NCBI GenBank assembly: GCA_964519385.1
Contig: CAZFLR010000003.1
Span: 54,886 to 118,885, forward strand
DNA: 64,000 nt
DNA from: SVFI01 sp964519385
Lineage (GTDB): Bacteria > Bacillota > Clostridia > Lachnospirales > Lachnospiraceae
Reading direction: 5' to 3'
Under the pieces are notes generated by a model. The model made no database searches. It had not been told where the DNA came from and saw only the letters and a list, made by a program, of their open reading frames with translations. Each line of letters starts with the position of its first letter. The stretch's first letter is position 1. This document shows positions 25,552 to 33,316 of the stretch, piece after piece. The position numbers were made by a program, and so were the translations under genes.

Positions 25552-27342
25552 CTATTCCTGCATGAATTCATCCAGAATCTTTTCTAACATATATACTCTG
25601 TTAAACGGAATCGAATAATAATATCCATCCGCAAAATCTTTTGTCATCTGCATAATTTCCTTTGCCAGAGCGATTCCCGTCTCCTCGCCCTGCTCGCGTG
25701 TCTCCGCATTCTTGTAGCGAAGGGTAATTTCCTCCGTCACCTTCATGCCCGACATTTCATTTTTTATAAAACATGCATTTTTATAGCTGACCAGTGGCAT
25801 AATTCCGCACAGAATCCGCGCACCGGTTTCCTTCTTTATCAGCCGGAGCTTTTCTGCCTCTTCTTCCGTAAAAATCGGCTGTGTCAAAAAGTATTCTGCT
25901 CCCTGTTCCATTTTCTTCTTTACACGCCTGATTTCGACATCTGTATTGAGGCGGTTCTGATTGATTGCTCCGCCGTAGCTCATTTTTTCCTGCACAAAAT
26001 CTTCTCTGTTCATCTCTTTAACGAGCTTCATAAGACCGACAGAATCAAAGTTGAAAACCCCCTTGATATCCGAACGCACCATGGTCGGAACAGGGTCTCC
26101 GGTAATAATGAGAAGATTGCGTATGTCACTTAAGTACGCGCCCAGAAGCTGTGAGCGTATTCCGATTGCATTTTTGTCACGACAGCAGATATGTGGCATT
26201 ACACATAAACCAGTTTCTCTCTGCACCTTAGCGGCCGTGAGAACGGAATCTGCCCTTGTCCTTCCTGACGGCGAATCCGGAAATGTCACAACATCCACAT
26301 GAAACTTCCGAAGAAGACGTGCTGCGTCAATCAGCTTTTCATCCTGTGCACCGGCCGGGGGAGAAAGCTCGACCGCAATCAGCTTTTTGTTCTTTTCAAA
26401 CCATTTTTCGGTCTTTTTTTCCTCCTGATGGATTACCGCATCCGCCGGTCTCTTCTCAGCGACACCTTTTGCAAAAAAGCTGTTCTTGTCTGTGTCCGCC
26501 AGAGCTTTTGAAAGCTTTCTGATATATTCCGGAGTCGTTCCGCAGCAACCGCCCAGAATCGACACTCCCATCTCCTTTATCTCACAAAGCTTTTGCACAA
26601 AGTATTCTACATTTTCAAGGAATACAACCCTGTCCTGTATAATTTTAGGATAATTTGCATTCGGAAGTGCAGAGACAGCCGTATTTCCCTCCGGCAGAAG
26701 GCGGCTCAGAATCTGTGACATATGTCCCGGTCCGACACCGCAGTTAAGTCCTGCTGCATCGACAGCCGGACATGCCCCGGCCTCTGCAAGCAGGGTTCTT
26801 GCACTGATTCCGGCATTACTGTAACCAAGTTGATTGACGGAAAACTGAATCCATATATAAATATCACTCTCCCTGCGAAGCTCTTCTGCTACTTCCAGCA
26901 CCTGCTCCGTATCAGAAAAGGTTTCAAAAACAAGAGCATCTGCCCCAAGGGATATAAACTCTCTTGCAATCTCCAGATATTCTCTTTTTATATCTTCTTC
27001 CTCCGGATACGCCCCGGCCACAATCGGTCCGATGTCTCCGGCAACAAATGCTTCTTCACCTGCCACCTCTTTTGCAAGCTCAAAGCCCTTTTTCACGTTT
27101 TCAAGAACATCTGCAAGCCCTGCATTCAATGCCCTTGTATTTGATGCAAACGTATTCGTGCGCAGAAGCTTTGCTCCTGCGTCCAGATAAGCTCTGTGAA
27201 CCTGTTTTACAAGCTCCTGTGCCTCTGTATTGGCGCGCTCCGGAAACATTCCGTCCTTGCATATTGTAGAAAAATAGGTTCCGAAAGCACCGTCCGTAAC
27301 GAGTATGTTCTCTTTTATATAGTCTTTGATTGTCTGTCTCAA
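25552..27342 (-). CDS. yitJ: Bifunctional homocysteine S-methyltransferase / 5,10-methylenetetrahydrofolate reductase
   Basis: 596 residues. Residues 1-285 are a homocysteine methyltransferase domain with the zinc ligands in GLNCGVGP and GGCCGTTPEYI. Residues about 305-596 are an MTHFR domain (AVELSPPAGAQDEK, VVTFPDSPSGRT, ITGDPVPT, YFLTQPIF). The pair links one-carbon folate chemistry to methionine synthesis. The start is TTG with AAGGAGG 8 bp upstream, and it overlaps the GNAT stop codon, so translation is coupled. No S-box riboswitch is seen ahead of the operon. Confidence 0.92.
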   Translation of the reverse strand: MRQTIKDYIKENILVTDGAFGTYFSTICKDGMFPERANTEAQELVKQVHRAYLDAGAKLLRTNTFASNTRALNAGLADVLENVKKGFELAKEVAGEEAFVAGDIGPIVAGAYPEEEDIKREYLEIAREFISLGADALVFETFSDTEQVLEVAEELRRESDIYIWIQFSVNQLGYSNAGISARTLLAEAGACPAVDAAGLNCGVGPGHMSQILSRLLPEGNTAVSALPNANYPKIIQDRVVFLENVEYFVQKLCEIKEMGVSILGGCCGTTPEYIRKLSKALADTDKNSFFAKGVAEKRPADAVIHQEEKKTEKWFEKNKKLIAVELSPPAGAQDEKLIDAARLLRKFHVDVVTFPDSPSGRTRADSVLTAAKVQRETGLCVMPHICCRDKNAIGIRSQLLGAYLSDIRNLLIITGDPVPTMVRSDIKGVFNFDSVGLMKLVKEMNREDFVQEKMSYGGAINQNRLNTDVEIRRVKKKMEQGAEYFLTQPIFTEEEAEKLRLIKKETGARILCGIMPLVSYKNACFIKNEMSGMKVTEEITLRYKNAETREQGEETGIALAKEIMQMTKDFADGYYYSIPFNRVYMLEKILDEFMQE

Positions 27343-27785
27343 TTATTTTCCTCCTTGGGACGAAGATAAACCATTCTGTATTCCACTTCGCCAAGATCCT
27401 CATTCACCTGCTCATCTATACGCATAAAATGTTTATTTTCATAAAAACACACAGCTCCGTAATTGTTTTCAAAAACGTCCAGCTCTATCTTTTCATAACG
27501 CTCTGCCACATAGCGCAGAAGCTTGGTTCCTATGCCCTGTCCCCGGTATTCCCTGTCCACAAAAAGCCCCTGTATGTAGCCCTCATCCACACCGATAAAT
27601 CCTGCCACATAGCCGTCTATCTCGTAGACATATACTTCCGAGCGCGGTAATAATCTCGATACAAATCCAAAATTTCTGTCCCAGTAAGCTGTCTCCACAA
27701 AATCATGCGCCTCCAGATTGCCGTCGTACCAGATTTTCATAACCCTTTTTAAATCCATCTCATAAAAACTGCGTATAAATTCCAT
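27339..27785 (-). CDS. GNAT-family N-acetyltransferase
   Basis: 148 residues. The acetyl-CoA-binding motif A is clear (GLFVDREYRGQGIGTKLL), followed by the motif B strand IELDVFENNYGAVCFYENKHF. The acceptor substrate is unknown. It is the first gene of an operon running through yitJ, the flippase-like gene, pepP and the small hypothetical. An extended -10 (TGGTATGAT) ends at 27816, about 31 bp before the start. Confidence 0.88.
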   Translation of the reverse strand: MEFIRSFYEMDLKRVMKIWYDGNLEAHDFVETAYWDRNFGFVSRLLPRSEVYVYEIDGYVAGFIGVDEGYIQGLFVDREYRGQGIGTKLLRYVAERYEKIELDVFENNYGAVCFYENKHFMRIDEQVNEDLGEVEYRMVYLRPKEENN

Positions 27786-27815
27786 TAAAATGACCCCATT
27801 TTCTCATTTTTATCT

Positions 27816-27821
27816 ATCATA
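27816..27821 (-). promoter_or_regulatory. Extended -10 box of the GNAT-yitJ operon
   Basis: Minus strand TATGAT preceded by TGG. No good -35 at 17 bp. The 150-bp interval 27786-27935 otherwise holds only this and the downstream hairpin of the next operon. Confidence 0.45.
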
Positions 27822-27878
27822 CCACATTACGAAAAAAAACCCTATTTTTTTTGTAACTTTTCCGGAAGGACGTTCATG

Positions 27879-27916
27879 AAAAAACCTTTCCGGCCAGCTT
27901 ATGAATCCGGAAAGGT
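27879..27916 (-). terminator. Terminator after the DtxR/MntR-family regulator
   Basis: Minus strand: ACCTTTCCGG and CCGGAAAGGT form a perfect 10-bp stem followed by a T-run. This is the first clear terminator downstream of the Tad gene run. Confidence 0.88.
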
Positions 27917-27935
27917 CTTGTCGTTTATTTCTATG

Positions 27936-28313
27936 TCAGGCGTTGAGTTCTTCCACCTGTTTTATAAAGCTCTTGATACCTTTAAAGGTCTTGTCGCTCA
28001 AAAAATGCATCATTTTTCTGGCATCCTGTTCCGCAACACTCTGATCCACATCCGTTGTCATCATCAGAAACTGTGTTATGGTTTCCTGTCTGTCCACCAG
28101 ATTCTTTGCAAGCTTTGTACCTTCTTTCGTGAGAACCAGCCTGCCGTCTTCCTGCATTTCAATATATCCGCCTGCTTTAAGTTTACCCATTGCACGGCTG
28201 ACACTCGGCTTGGAAAAAGACAGTGCTTTTGCAACATCCACCGAACGAACCTGTCCGTTCTCCCTCTGCAACAAATAAATGGTCTCTAAATAATTTTGTC
28301 CTGACTCTTGCAT
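27936..28313 (-). CDS. DtxR/MntR-family transcriptional regulator with altered metal site
   Basis: 125 residues: an N-terminal winged helix (RSVDVAKALSFSKPSVSRAMGKL) and a short dimerisation helix region, with no SH3 domain, as in MntR. Aligned by eye to remembered B. subtilis MntR, the Asp8 equivalent is Asn, His77 is Gln, Glu99 is Arg and Glu102 is Met; Glu11 and His103 appear kept. It may therefore not respond to manganese or iron in the usual way. ATG 28313 with GGAG 8 bp upstream is preferred over GTG 28316. It lies 41 bp after the HIT gene. Confidence 0.8.
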   Translation of the reverse strand: MQESGQNYLETIYLLQRENGQVRSVDVAKALSFSKPSVSRAMGKLKAGGYIEMQEDGRLVLTKEGTKLAKNLVDRQETITQFLMMTTDVDQSVAEQDARKMMHFLSDKTFKGIKSFIKQVEELNA

Positions 28314-28354
28314 CACTTTTCTCCTTTGTCATTTCCCTGCACATTCACCGGTGT

Positions 28355-28762
28355 TTACACAATTATATTTTTAATCTCTTCCAGCTCCTCCTGTGAAGGT
28401 GAGCCCGGATTCCATCCGATTTTTTGTCCGTCATCTTCATATCTCGGAATCAGATGCAGATGGAAATGAAATACTGTCTGTCCTGCGATTTCTCCATTGT
28501 TCTGAACCAGGTTGAAGCCGTCGCAGCCAAGCTTATCCGTCATGCGGAGTGCCATTTTTTTTGCAAGCTTCATTACTTTTGCCGCCAGCTCATCCGGGAG
28601 CTCATACAGATTCGCATAATGCTCCTTCGGAAGAATGAGAGCATGTCCCTTTGTCGCCGGTCCAAGGTCAAGAATTACCCGGAAATCATCATCCTCATAC
28701 AATGTCCTGGAGGGTATTTCGCCGTTTGCTATTTTACAAAAAATACAATCCTCTTTTTTCAT
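28355..28762 (-). CDS. HIT-family nucleotide hydrolase
   Basis: 135 residues. It begins DCIFCKIANGEIPS with two Cys of the optional zinc site, and has the histidine triad HFHLHLIP with the catalytic His. HinT-type members cleave adenosine phosphoramidates and related nucleotides. AAGGAG precedes the ATG, and it follows the flavodoxin-SCP2 gene by 18 bp. Confidence 0.92.
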   Translation of the reverse strand: MKKEDCIFCKIANGEIPSRTLYEDDDFRVILDLGPATKGHALILPKEHYANLYELPDELAAKVMKLAKKMALRMTDKLGCDGFNLVQNNGEIAGQTVFHFHLHLIPRYEDDGQKIGWNPGSPSQEELEEIKNIIV

Positions 28763-28780
28763 ATTCCTGTCACTCCTTGC

Positions 28781-29782
28781 TTAAACATTTTTATTAAAAG
28801 GGAACAATTCGTCCAGAATACGGAATTGTGTAAAATCACCCTTCATTTTCATATCTCCGGTCATAAATGCCTTCTGGAAGGTCTCATGTCCGCTGATGAT
28901 TTCCTTTAAAACCTCCTCTGACATACTCATCTCTATATCCGTCTTTTTCGTTTCCTCTGAGGAGCATACCAGATGATTCTGGTCTACCTGAAGCTGTAAC
29001 ACATCTGTCTCTCCCTCCAGCCGGATACAGTACACCGTTTTACAGCCCGGCTGCGGTTGAAATACTTCCTCGAACTGTTTCTGATATCCCCCGGTCTCTT
29101 TTTCACGGGAAGTGCTCAGCATACCTTTAAAGTAGCTTGCCAGCTCCTGAATATCTTCCTTCTGCTTCTGCACATAGACCTCATCGGATGCATATCTCGA
29201 AAGCTGCTCTGTTTCCTGCGGTGTTAAATCCATCGTCGTATGAACGGAAATAGCCTTGTATGCTTCCGGATTGCTCGCCGGCAGATTTTTTAATTTCTGA
29301 TGAATAGAACGATAGAAATTCTCAGCCTTCTTTTCTATATGATTCAGATAATCTCTGTTGTTTTCCAGTACCGCCATATCCTTGATATATCCGCATACAC
29401 CGTTGCACCACGGTCCTCCGAGAAGCTCCCATGCAAGAGAAAGATTTACCATCGCTTCCTTCTCTCCGACAGTCGTACTCATAACAACTGGCATCATGTA
29501 AAGTCTGCTTATCTGCTCCTTATCTCCGTAGAGCCAGATGGCATCCAGAAAAGACTGAAGGAATCCTCCGATTCCAAACCATTCCACCGTTGTCGCGAGA
29601 ATGATTCCGTCTGCAGATTTCAACGTCTGCGGAAGTGTTGTAATCGCATTCTTAATTTCATAAAGATTAAAACGCTCCACAGAGACATTTAATTCCTCAA
29701 GCACCTTCTGTACTTTGTCGATAACAAATATTGTCGGATCATCTACAAGACCGCGACCCCCATAGTAAATATTTACCTTCAT
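28781..29782 (-). CDS. Flavodoxin-fold protein fused to an SCP2-like domain
   Basis: 333 residues. Residues 1-180 have a flavodoxin/NADPH-FMN-reductase look (MKVNIYYGGRGLVDDPTIF, SADGIILATTVEWFGIGGFLQSFLD, MPVVMSTTVGEKEA). Residues about 235-333 resemble an SCP2 sterol-carrier domain (CKTVYCIRLEGETDVLQLQVD, AFMTGDMKMKGDFTQF). The first half suggests FMN binding and quinone or nitro-type reduction; the second suggests a bound lipid or hydrophobic ligand. Function is inference. It sits 19 bp after the rhomboid gene. Confidence 0.7.
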   Translation of the reverse strand: MKVNIYYGGRGLVDDPTIFVIDKVQKVLEELNVSVERFNLYEIKNAITTLPQTLKSADGIILATTVEWFGIGGFLQSFLDAIWLYGDKEQISRLYMMPVVMSTTVGEKEAMVNLSLAWELLGGPWCNGVCGYIKDMAVLENNRDYLNHIEKKAENFYRSIHQKLKNLPASNPEAYKAISVHTTMDLTPQETEQLSRYASDEVYVQKQKEDIQELASYFKGMLSTSREKETGGYQKQFEEVFQPQPGCKTVYCIRLEGETDVLQLQVDQNHLVCSSEETKKTDIEMSMSEEVLKEIISGHETFQKAFMTGDMKMKGDFTQFRILDELFPFNKNV

Positions 29783-29801
29783 GGCATCCTTCCTCTTTCT
29801 T

Positions 29802-30812
29802 TTACTTTACCCTTTTGCGATACAACAACATAGCCAGGATAAATCCACCTATCAGTCCTCCGATATGTGCTGCATTATCTATGTTGGTACTTATAAACCC
29901 ATTATACAACGAATATGCAATTAAAAAAATCATTTTCGGAACAGTTATTACCTCATTCCGCCCTCTGTTTCTAATCACAATCCACAGAAGTGCACCCGTG
30001 ATTCCGAAAATTGCCCCACTGGCTCCCACCGATGCGGTAAAATCCTTTGTCAGCACTGAAAACGACATGGACGCAAATCCGCCCACAAGTCCGCTCAGCA
30101 GATAGAGTATAAGATATTTCAGATGACCGAGCTGTTTTTCTGCCATATCTCCCAGCGTGTACAGATAAATCATGTTTCCGGACAAATGATATACATCCGC
30201 GTGAAGAAACATACAGGTAAAAAACCGGTACCACTGCTTCCTGACAATAAGAGGTATCGGATTAAGAGCTCCCAGTTCATAAAAGAAATTTCCGCCGAAA
30301 ATACAGATAACATACATCACGAAGTTAGCAATAAGCAATCCATAATTCACATACGAAACATCTTTTTTTCTCGGTTGCTCTGCGATAACCTCCTGCTGTT
30401 CACTGCTTTCCTGAATCTCCGGCTCAGTGATTGCCTTCTGCAGAACCGCTTTCATTCCGTAAAAATCTTCACACTTGCCCTCATCAATGACAAGGATTTC
30501 TCTCTCTGTGTTGACATACCAGCAAAATGTCCTGTTATGTCCTATACTTCTGGCTTTATCCTCATCTCCTGAAAAGATTACGGAAAGGGAATGCACATCA
30601 ATCGTCTCTCCTCCCGGTGCCTTCCAGTCCGATTTTTCCAAAAAGCTGTCGAGCTGTATATCGGTTACCTCCGGCTGATCGTCTGCATCAACCAGCACCA
30701 GTGCGTTGATGAAGCTGTTTTCAATTGTAAAATACACATCAATTCCCGGAATATCAACCATCAGTCTCTGAAAGCCGACATGTTCCAGATATTTTTCTAC
30801 TTTCGTTCTCAT
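29802..30812 (-). CDS. Rhomboid-family intramembrane serine protease
   Basis: 336 residues. Residues 1-150 are a soluble domain of unknown type. A six-helix rhomboid core follows, with the catalytic Ser in GASGAIFG and the catalytic His in DNAAHIGGLIGGF; the PLIVRKQWYRFFTCMFLHADVYHLSGNM segment has the conserved loop-1 WR and HxxxN. Rhomboids cut membrane proteins near their helices. It lies 30 bp after the DUF6382-like gene at the end of the Tad run, across a hairpin at 30818-30841 that overlaps its ribosome site. Confidence 0.92.
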   Translation of the reverse strand: MRTKVEKYLEHVGFQRLMVDIPGIDVYFTIENSFINALVLVDADDQPEVTDIQLDSFLEKSDWKAPGGETIDVHSLSVIFSGDEDKARSIGHNRTFCWYVNTEREILVIDEGKCEDFYGMKAVLQKAITEPEIQESSEQQEVIAEQPRKKDVSYVNYGLLIANFVMYVICIFGGNFFYELGALNPIPLIVRKQWYRFFTCMFLHADVYHLSGNMIYLYTLGDMAEKQLGHLKYLILYLLSGLVGGFASMSFSVLTKDFTASVGASGAIFGITGALLWIVIRNRGRNEVITVPKMIFLIAYSLYNGFISTNIDNAAHIGGLIGGFILAMLLYRKRVK

Positions 30813-30817
30813 ATAAC

Positions 30818-30841
30818 ACCCTTTTCGCTTCTTAAAAGGGT
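30818..30841. promoter_or_regulatory. Hairpin at the junction between the Tad genes and the rhomboid gene
   Basis: ACCCTTTT and AAAAGGGT form an 8-bp stem without a following T-run. On the minus-strand RNA it includes the AAGGGTG ribosome site of the rhomboid gene, so it could act as a translational brake or RNA processing site rather than a terminator. Confidence 0.4.
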
Positions 30842-30842
30842 A

Positions 30843-31679
30843 TCATTTCTTTTCTTTTATGTCAATCGCCACAAATCCCAACGCCATTCCGGGAACACTC
30901 AGTATCAGGAAAATTATCATAACTATCGTCTGTACCTGATATAAATTTTCGCCCGAAAAACCGGATATGAAGTAGCTTAAGCTAACTACAAAGAGCAGGA
31001 AAAATATTCCGGTTGTGTATTTATCCTGTAATATTTTCTTATTTCCCGCTTCCCCGTCCGCATCTTTAAATATATCAGGTATTTCCGTCTCTGTATCTAA
31101 GTCTCCCTCCACTTCGGCTTTCTCTTCCTCTGTTTCCTCCTTCTGTCCGTCTTTCAAAACCTCCTCCAGAATTTTCAGCAAGCTATATCCCTCCTCCTTT
31201 GATATCCTGTACAAGGAGTAAGACAACACCACAGCTTCTTCATCCTCATGGTCTATGCAGGAGATAAGCTCATTCGCAAAGTTACTTATATTTTCCTCCT
31301 CGGCTCCGGCATTTTCAAACGGCTCATAGCAAAACAGATATTCATTTTCCTTCTCATAAATATACGCCGGATCCAGAACCACACATCCCGGCTCCAGAAA
31401 GTATGAATAAAGCTCGCCCGCCAGACAATACAAGCTCTGCAGCAATCTGCGGACTTCACTTCCTCCCAGCAGCTCCTCTTCCGTCCGCTGCTTAAGTCTC
31501 CTGCCTCCCGTTATATCATAAAAAAAGTATGTGTCACCGTTAAAGATTCTCTCCTCAAACGGAAGCAGTCCCTTCAGCGTATTTTCCGTCAGCATTTCCA
31601 CGGCAAAATTACAGTAAGTCTGTTCCGGTATAAAAGAAAGATAAGTTTTTCCTTGTTCTTTTTTTATCTCTGCATTCAT
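30843..31679 (-). CDS. DUF6382-like Tad-associated membrane protein, without an FHA domain
   Basis: 278 residues. The first 180 residues resemble the DUF6382 module of clostridial Tad clusters (YLSFIPEQTYCNFAVEML, LEPGCVVLDPAYIYEKEN, EYLFCYEPF). Relatives usually end in an FHA domain; here an acidic linker leads to two C-terminal membrane helices and a short basic tail. No catalytic motif is seen. ATG 31679 overlaps the TadE-like stop (ATGA); a GTG at 31706 with GGAGG nearby is an alternative start. Family assignment is by memory of the pattern. Confidence 0.6.
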   Translation of the reverse strand: MNAEIKKEQGKTYLSFIPEQTYCNFAVEMLTENTLKGLLPFEERIFNGDTYFFYDITGGRRLKQRTEEELLGGSEVRRLLQSLYCLAGELYSYFLEPGCVVLDPAYIYEKENEYLFCYEPFENAGAEEENISNFANELISCIDHEDEEAVVLSYSLYRISKEEGYSLLKILEEVLKDGQKEETEEEKAEVEGDLDTETEIPDIFKDADGEAGNKKILQDKYTTGIFFLLFVVSLSYFISGFSGENLYQVQTIVMIIFLILSVPGMALGFVAIDIKEKK

Positions 31680-32080
31680 TTCTTTTTTAAGCTCTCCTTC
31701 CTCCACAGAAAAGAAGCCGGATTCAGCCGGTTCAGCTTCTGCTCCGCCTGACAGCGCATTTCCCGAAACGGTGTTTTCTGGATAAAATCAACACATACCT
31801 CAACCTTTGCAAGTGTTACATTTACCTTCAAATTCACATCATTGACAAAAATAAGCTTTTGCGCCGTTTCCTCCTCTGCAAACGCTGTGACCTTTTCTTT
31901 TATCTCATTTCTTCCCTCATTTTCCATCTGTACTCCCATCAGGGCTGCTTCCGATACAATTACAATCGCTGCCTCCCTGTTATACAGAAAAAAGCTAAAA
32001 TGCATAATCATCACCACAACCATAAAAATCGCCGGAATGAGCAAAGCTGCTTCTATCGTAAAACTACCCTTTTTCTTCAC
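31676..32080 (-). CDS. TadE-like pseudopilin
   Basis: 134 residues beginning at GTG 32080, which overlaps the stop of the prepilin peptidase gene. The N-terminus KKKGSFTIEAALLIPAIFMV is a prepilin-like leader with cleavage expected around G/SF and the +5 Glu, followed by a hydrophobic helix and a soluble domain. GGGAGG lies 7-8 bp ahead of the GTG. The open frame continues upstream to 32503, but that part is a shadow of the peptidase gene. It is a minor subunit of the Tad pilus. Confidence 0.82.
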   Translation of the reverse strand: MKKKGSFTIEAALLIPAIFMVVVMIMHFSFFLYNREAAIVIVSEAALMGVQMENEGRNEIKEKVTAFAEEETAQKLIFVNDVNLKVNVTLAKVEVCVDFIQKTPFREMRCQAEQKLNRLNPASFLWRKESLKKK

Positions 32081-32499
32081 ATCAGACCTCCCACATATCC
32101 TGCCAGATAGGATAAAAAGAAAAACGGAGCAAACGGAAGCTCGCTCTTTCTGTCCGCTTTCCTCAGACACATTTTCAAAATTCCGGTTACCGCCGCCAGC
32201 AGAAAAGCTCCCATAAGTATTCCTATTGTTTTCTCCCGCATCCAGATTCCTGCTGCCATGACCATAAATCCGTCTCCCCGGCCGACAGCTTCTCTCGTCA
32301 GGAAGGAAAACAGAAACATATAAATACCTGCCAGCATTCCGATGCCGAGCGAAAAGAAGTCTTTTTCCTCTCCCTGAAAAAAACTTATCATACCGGCAAG
32401 ACCGAAAAAAACACTGATTCCAATATGAATCGTGCGCCATTTTAAATCTGTCACGGTGTTCCCTAAAAGAAAGATTCCTATTCCTATTTCCGACCACAT
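32077..32499 (-). CDS. Prepilin peptidase (A24 family), second copy in the Tad operon
   Basis: 140 residues, membrane protein. The two catalytic Asp of this aspartyl peptidase family lie in NTVTDLKWRTI and GRGDGFMV (G-x-GD motif). It cleaves type IV prepilin leaders. AAAGGA sits just upstream of ATG 32499, so this start is preferred over TTG 32514, which overlaps the previous gene. A different A24 peptidase heads the operon at 39330-39773, so one pilus system has two. Confidence 0.82.
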   Translation of the reverse strand: MWSEIGIGIFLLGNTVTDLKWRTIHIGISVFFGLAGMISFFQGEEKDFFSLGIGMLAGIYMFLFSFLTREAVGRGDGFMVMAAGIWMREKTIGILMGAFLLAAVTGILKMCLRKADRKSELPFAPFFFLSYLAGYVGGLM

Positions 32500-32510
32500 A
32501 CAATTTCCTT

Positions 32511-33251
32511 TCAATTACAAAATTTACAGGCGGGTTTTCCTCCGGTATCTTCTATTCTCACCACCTGTACCATGCGTGTAAGGTCCGGACAATTCGGACG
32601 GATATGATATCTCACACCATAATCCGTAATATACACTGTCTGTCCGCGAATTTCCTCCTGCGTATATCCCTTCATACAAATATTGCAGCTCCGGTATTTT
32701 TTTCTGTCTTCATTGCGCATATTTCCGACCTCTGCACCGGATACCTCCCGAACAGAAATCTGTAATGCCCGGCAGGAACGCTTTTTATGGTACACTGAGC
32801 CACCGGAGGTTACATACACATACTCCGGCATTGCTCCGACGCAGTCACCATATGAATCATCGTATCCGTTAAATATGTGTACCATGCTTCTCTGCCGGAC
32901 CAATACCTTTTTCAACCCAAATCCCCCGACAGGCAGTTTTACGGAATACACATAATCCAAAGTAATATAGTCCCCTTTTCTCCCCTCCACCGCATCCGTC
33001 AGCACAGACGCGTACACAGCGTTGCTCCGGAGCCGTTTTTGCTGCTGCATCTGATTTTCCATGGTAATTCTCATTACATCGACAAAGGAAAGTAGTGTCA
33101 GGGATGACAAAAGGAAGAGAGGTAATACGAGGGCTGCTTCTACCGTAAGGCTTCCTCTTCTCAAAAAAAGGGGACAGGTGATATCCTTCTTTGGATTTTT
33201 TATGAGAGAATCTTTTTGTGTCCGGAAAACATATATGCCTTTCCACTTCAT
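32511..33251 (-). CDS. TadE-like pseudopilin with two C-terminal Ada-like zinc motifs
   Basis: 246 residues. After a short basic N-terminus, RRGSLTVEAALVLPLFLLSS is a prepilin-type leader and helix. The exported part then carries VYHKKRSCRAL...YRSCNIC at about 155-193 and VRYHIRPNCPDL...PACKFC at about 215-245. Both resemble the H-x4/5-C...CxxC Ada metal-binding motif, arranged in tandem. Exported cysteine-rich zinc modules on a pilus subunit are unusual. The start could be further inside the frame. It overlaps the peptidase's longer reading frame only. Confidence 0.75.
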   Translation of the reverse strand: MKWKGIYVFRTQKDSLIKNPKKDITCPLFLRRGSLTVEAALVLPLFLLSSLTLLSFVDVMRITMENQMQQQKRLRSNAVYASVLTDAVEGRKGDYITLDYVYSVKLPVGGFGLKKVLVRQRSMVHIFNGYDDSYGDCVGAMPEYVYVTSGGSVYHKKRSCRALQISVREVSGAEVGNMRNEDRKKYRSCNICMKGYTQEEIRGQTVYITDYGVRYHIRPNCPDLTRMVQVVRIEDTGGKPACKFCN

Positions 33252-33316
33252 ATTTGTTGTTTTGCTGAAATTTAAGAAGGATATCTCCTCTCACCTCTTT
33301 TCTTGCTGCTTTCGTT

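Noticed and set aside
27786..27935. An S-box or T-box ahead of the yitJ operon
   Set aside because: No conserved motifs of either are present; the interval is too short and holds only a -10 and the neighbouring terminator.
31676..32503. A 275-codon open frame covering the TadE-like gene
   Set aside because: Its first half is only the alternate frame of the prepilin peptidase gene; the real protein starts at GTG 32080 with a ribosome site.
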